Positions 6,942 through 9,403 of a DNA stretch of 9,403 bases are shown here, piece after piece. This DNA is from Alphaproteobacteria bacterium (GTDB lineage Bacteria; Pseudomonadota; Alphaproteobacteria; Rhizobiales; Xanthobacteraceae): contig VAZH01000013.1 in the NCBI GenBank assembly GCA_005884465.1, forward strand, positions 1 to 9,403, written 5' to 3'. The position numbers and the translations under genes were made by a program. The notes under the pieces are model-generated. The model was not told the origin of the DNA and made no database searches. It worked only from the letters and a program-made list of their open reading frames with translations. The first letter of the stretch is position 1. Each line of letters begins with the position of its first letter.

Positions 6942-7540
6942 CGCTCGAGCGCACCGTTCCGGCGACGGCCGCCCTTTCAACGCGGCAATGGTTGCTGATC
7001 GCGGCCGGCCTGATCGCCCTTCAGGCAGCGATCCTGTTTGCAATGGGGCGCCTGCCGATCTGCGCCTGCGGTTACGTGAAGTTATGGCACGGCGCAGTGC
7101 AGAGCTCGGAAAATTCCCAGCATATCGCCGACTGGTACTCGCTTTCCCACATCCTCCACGGCTTCCTGTTTTATGCCGCGACCCGGCTGCTGGTGCCGAG
7201 CGCGCCATGGCAGGGACGTCTGATCGCCGCGATGCTGATCGAAGGCGGCTGGGAGATCGTTGAAAATTCCAGCTGGATCATCGAGCGATACCGCGCCGGC
7301 ACGGTGTCGCTGGATTATTTTGGCGACACCATCGTCAACTCGATCTCCGATACGCTGTTCATGGTGGCGGGATTTTTGCTGGCGAGAAAGCTTCCGGTTG
7401 GATTGACCATCGCACTTGCCGTTCTGTCTGAACTCGTGATGGCGCTTCACATCCGCGATAATCTGACCCTGAACATCCTGATGCTGATCCATCCCTTCGA
7501 GGCGATCCGGCTATGGCAGGCAGGACCGCCGATCATCTGA
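6938..7540 (+). CDS. UPF0314/DUF2585 integral membrane protein
   Basis: Function unknown; I recognise the UPF0314 (DUF2585) family of alphaproteobacterial inner-membrane proteins. The 200-residue protein has hydrophobic segments at about 17-36, 71-86, 135-150 and 154-171, with further weakly hydrophobic stretches. Polar conserved-looking motifs lie between them: [11 protein letters not shown] (42-52), [19 protein letters not shown] (57-75) and [18 protein letters not shown] (102-119). The invariant-looking His, Glu, Asn and Trp residues suggest an active or metal site at the membrane face, but this is inference. I chose the ATG at 6938, which overlaps the GNAT stop as ATGA; an in-frame ATG at 6929 would add three residues. 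It is followed by hslU after 41 bp, inside the HslVU operon. Confidence 0.88.
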   Translation: MTLERTVPATAALSTRQWLLIAAGLIALQAAILFAMGRLPICACGYVKLWHGAVQSSENSQHIADWYSLSHILHGFLFYAATRLLVPSAPWQGRLIAAMLIEGGWEIVENSSWIIERYRAGTVSLDYFGDTIVNSISDTLFMVAGFLLARKLPVGLTIALAVLSELVMALHIRDNLTLNILMLIHPFEAIRLWQAGPPII

Positions 7541-7581
7541 TGCCGCTTGTACCAGTACCGTTTTGAACTTACCTAGACCCC

Positions 7582-8883
7582 ATGACAGACTTTTCTCCCC
7601 GCGAAATCGTTTCCGAACTCGATCGCTTCATCGTCGGTCAGAACGACGCCAAGCGCGCGGTCTCCATCGCGCTGCGCAACCGCTGGCGGCGGCTCCAGCT
7701 CACCGGCTCGTTGCGCGAGGAAGTGCTGCCGAAAAACATCCTGATGATCGGGCCAACCGGCGTCGGTAAGACCGAGATCGCGCGGCGGCTGGCGAAACTC
7801 GCCGGCGCGCCATTCATCAAGGTCGAAGCCACCAAATTCACCGAAGTCGGCTATGTCGGCCGCGACGTCGAGCAAATCATCCGCGATCTGGTCGAGGTTG
7901 CGATCGCACAAACCCGAGAGCGCAAGCGCAAGGACGTGCAGGCCCGCGCCCAACTCGCCGCCGAGGACCGCGTGCTCGACGCCTTGGTCGGCGCCAACTC
8001 CAGCGCCACCACCCGCGATTCGTTCCGCAAGAAACTGCGCGCCGGCGAACTCAACGACAAGGAAATCGAGATCGAGACGCAATCCTCGGGCGGAATGCCG
8101 ATGTTTGAAATTCCCGGCATGCCCGGCGCCCAGATGGGCGCGATCTCGATCGGCGATATCTTCGGCAAATTGGGCGGGCGGACAAAAACCCGCCGCCTGA
8201 CGGTAGAGGATTCCCACGAGCTTCTGGTCAACGAGGAATCCGACAAGCTGCTGGATACCGATCAACTGGTGCAGGAATCGATCAATGCGGTCGAGAATAA
8301 CGGCATCGTCTTCCTCGACGAGATCGACAAGATTTGCGTGCGCGACGGCCGCGTCGGCGGCGACGTCTCGCGCGAAGGCGTGCAGCGCGATCTATTGCCG
8401 CTGATCGAAGGCACCACGGTTTCGACCAAGCACGGCGCTGTCAAGACCGACCATATCCTGTTTATCGCCTCGGGCGCGTTTCATATCGCCAAACCCTCGG
8501 ATCTGCTGCCGGAGCTGCAGGGCCGGCTACCGATCCGGGTCGAGCTGGAAGCGCTCACGCGAGACGATCTGCGCCGCATCCTGACCGAGCCTGAGGCGTC
8601 GCTGATCAAGCAATATGTCGCACTGATGCAAACCGAAGGCGTGACGCTGGATATTACCGACAGCGCCATCGACGCGCTCGCGGATGTGGCGGTCGCCGTC
8701 AATTCCACCGTCGAAAATATCGGCGCCCGGCGATTGCAGACGGTGATGGAGCGCGTGCTCGACGAGATTTCCTTTGCCGCGCCGGATCGCCACGGCGAGA
8801 CCATCCAGATCGATGCCGATTACGTGCAGAAGCACGTCGGCGATCTCGCCAAGAACGCCGATCTGAGCCGGTTTATCCTGTAG
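7582..8883 (+). CDS. hslU: ATP-dependent protease ATPase subunit HslU (ClpY)
   Basis: AAA+ unfoldase that caps HslV, unfolds substrates and threads them into the chamber. The 433-residue protein is full length. Domains in order: N-terminal [20 protein letters not shown] (5-24), Walker A GPTGVGKT (57-64), pore loop GYVG (90-93), the HslU-specific intermediate I domain (about 110-230), Walker B VFLDEIDK (243-250), arginine-finger region [12 protein letters not shown] (311-322), sensor 2 GARRL (381-385) and the C-terminal tail DLSRFIL (427-433) that inserts into HslV. The ATG at 7582 gives the expected [10 protein letters not shown] start. No good Shine-Dalgarno is visible in the 41-bp gap upstream, so initiation may be weak or partly coupled. 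It is the last gene of the hslV-GNAT-UPF0314-hslU operon, followed by a repeat element. Confidence 0.99.
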   Translation: MTDFSPREIVSELDRFIVGQNDAKRAVSIALRNRWRRLQLTGSLREEVLPKNILMIGPTGVGKTEIARRLAKLAGAPFIKVEATKFTEVGYVGRDVEQIIRDLVEVAIAQTRERKRKDVQARAQLAAEDRVLDALVGANSSATTRDSFRKKLRAGELNDKEIEIETQSSGGMPMFEIPGMPGAQMGAISIGDIFGKLGGRTKTRRLTVEDSHELLVNEESDKLLDTDQLVQESINAVENNGIVFLDEIDKICVRDGRVGGDVSREGVQRDLLPLIEGTTVSTKHGAVKTDHILFIASGAFHIAKPSDLLPELQGRLPIRVELEALTRDDLRRILTEPEASLIKQYVALMQTEGVTLDITDSAIDALADVAVAVNSTVENIGARRLQTVMERVLDEISFAAPDRHGETIQIDADYVQKHVGDLAKNADLSRFIL

Positions 8884-8902
8884 TTTTCACGACGATCATA
8901 TG

Positions 8903-9058
8903 GTCGTCCCTGCGAACGCAGGGACCCATAACCATCAATCTTGATTGTAAAGGGGATAGCCGCTCCAGCCTGGCACAACATAAACATTCGTGGTTATGCG
9001 TCCCGGCTCTGTCATCGGGCCGGCCGGAGGCCGGACCCGTTGGCTTGGCCGGGACGAC
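8903..9058. repeat. Palindromic intergenic repeat element, copy 2 (variant right arm)
   Basis: The left arm (8903-8935) matches copy 1 (868-900) at about 30 of 33 positions and holds the hairpin GTCCCTGC/GCAGGGAC (8906-8913 with 8918-8925). The interior shares ATAAACATT then GTGGTTATG with copy 1 (near 8980-8999 and 944-961). The right arm differs: an outer stem GTCCCGGC/GCCGGGAC (9000-9007 with 9048-9055) encloses a second GC-rich palindrome around CCGGCCGGAGGCCGG (9020-9034). Both copies begin with GTCGTCCC and end with GGGACGAC. It lies 19 bp after the hslU stop, where its hairpins could stabilise or end the hslU transcript; no T-run follows. The mixed arms suggest a mosaic repeat family. 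Confidence 0.8.
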
Positions 9059-9140
9059 ATCGAATAATCGCGCGTTGCGTGGCGCGCTTTCGCTGTGTGA
9101 TAGTTCGTTCGCTCAATTTCGTGACCACTTCGGGTGCCGA

Positions 9141-9403
9141 ATGAATCTGCGTGTGCGGGAAAACCCCTGGCGCCTGATGCTTGCCGTCAACGCCGCCATC
9201 CTGATCGGGGTTTTTTTCTACAAGATCACGCGCGAGCCTTATGTCCCCTACATCCATCTTTTGGTCGATTATCATTTCGGTTTTACGAAACGCGCGCTGA
9301 TCGGCGCGATGGTATCGCTGTTCTTTTCGAAAGTGCCGGTGTGGCTGGTGTTCGCGCTTTCGGGCGCCGTCTGGCTGATCACGCTCGGGCTCTTCATAAA
9401 GCT
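9141..9403 (+). CDS. Unidentified multi-pass membrane protein, N-terminal part (3' end outside window)
   Basis: The frame from the ATG at 9141 stays open to the window edge: 87 complete codons. The protein starts MNLRVRENPWRLML and has hydrophobic segments at about 12-27, 52-62 and 66-86. A loop containing KITREPYVPYIHLLVDYHFG (28-47) separates the first two. This pattern suggests a polytopic inner-membrane protein; I do not recognise the family. Positive residues precede the first segment, which fits an N terminus inside the cytoplasm. The ribosome site is weak (GGGTG about 5 bases upstream). It lies in the same direction as hslU but 257 bp away, across the repeat element, so it is probably a separate transcription unit. 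Confidence 0.7.
   Translation, partial: MNLRVRENPWRLMLAVNAAILIGVFFYKITREPYVPYIHLLVDYHFGFTKRALIGAMVSLFFSKVPVWLVFALSGAVWLITLGLFIK

Noticed and set aside
5898..7208. Open frame of 436 codons on the - strand opposite hslV, the GNAT gene and part of UPF0314
   Set aside because: It is a shadow of three supported genes; the translation is low in motif content and crosses gene boundaries.
7573..8265. Open frame of 230 codons on the - strand opposite hslU
   Set aside because: Antisense to the strongly supported hslU gene, with no motif or ribosome site.

Overview
The window looks like chromosomal DNA of an alphaproteobacterium of the Bradyrhizobium/Rhodopseudomonas group. This rests on the high GC content, the sequence character of CoaA, HisA, HslV and HslU, the gene order hisB-DUF2628-hisH-hisA-hisF-hisE-coaA, and intergenic palindromic repeats of a type I associate with Bradyrhizobium. 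I judged this by reading and recall, not by a search.

Left edge (1-848, + strand): the C-terminal end of a hybrid sensor kinase with two receiver domains in tandem. The first has lost its acidic pocket and the second looks intact. A short palindromic repeat element (868-984) fills the gap between this gene and the convergent coaA gene.

Left block (993-5707, - strand): a compact histidine operon, transcribed hisB, a DUF2628 membrane protein, hisH, hisA, hisF, hisE, then coaA. HisB is the imidazoleglycerol-phosphate dehydratase. HisH and HisF form the IGP synthase, HisA supplies its substrate, and HisE hydrolyses phosphoribosyl-ATP. CoaA (type I pantothenate kinase) commits pantothenate to coenzyme A. 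Several junctions overlap (GTGA twice; the hisF ribosome site sits on the hisA stop), which suggests translational coupling. hisI, hisG, hisD and hisC are not in the window.

Right block (5889-8883, + strand): a divergent operon for the HslVU ATP-dependent protease. Two unrelated genes lie between protease and unfoldase: a GNAT acetyltransferase resembling AAC(6')-type enzymes and a UPF0314/DUF2585 membrane protein. The 181-bp gap 5708-5888 must carry the control signals of both operons; I could not assign a promoter in it with confidence.

Right edge: a second, variant copy of the repeat element (8903-9058), then the N-terminal part of an unidentified membrane protein that runs off the window (from 9141). 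The two repeat copies bracket the whole his/coaA/hsl block.

Most of this is ordinary conserved core genome. The parts worth a second look are the uncharacterised passengers (DUF2628 inside his; GNAT and UPF0314 inside hslVU), the paired repeat elements and the degenerate receiver. I see no evidence of a defence system, phage, CRISPR array or other new multi-gene system.
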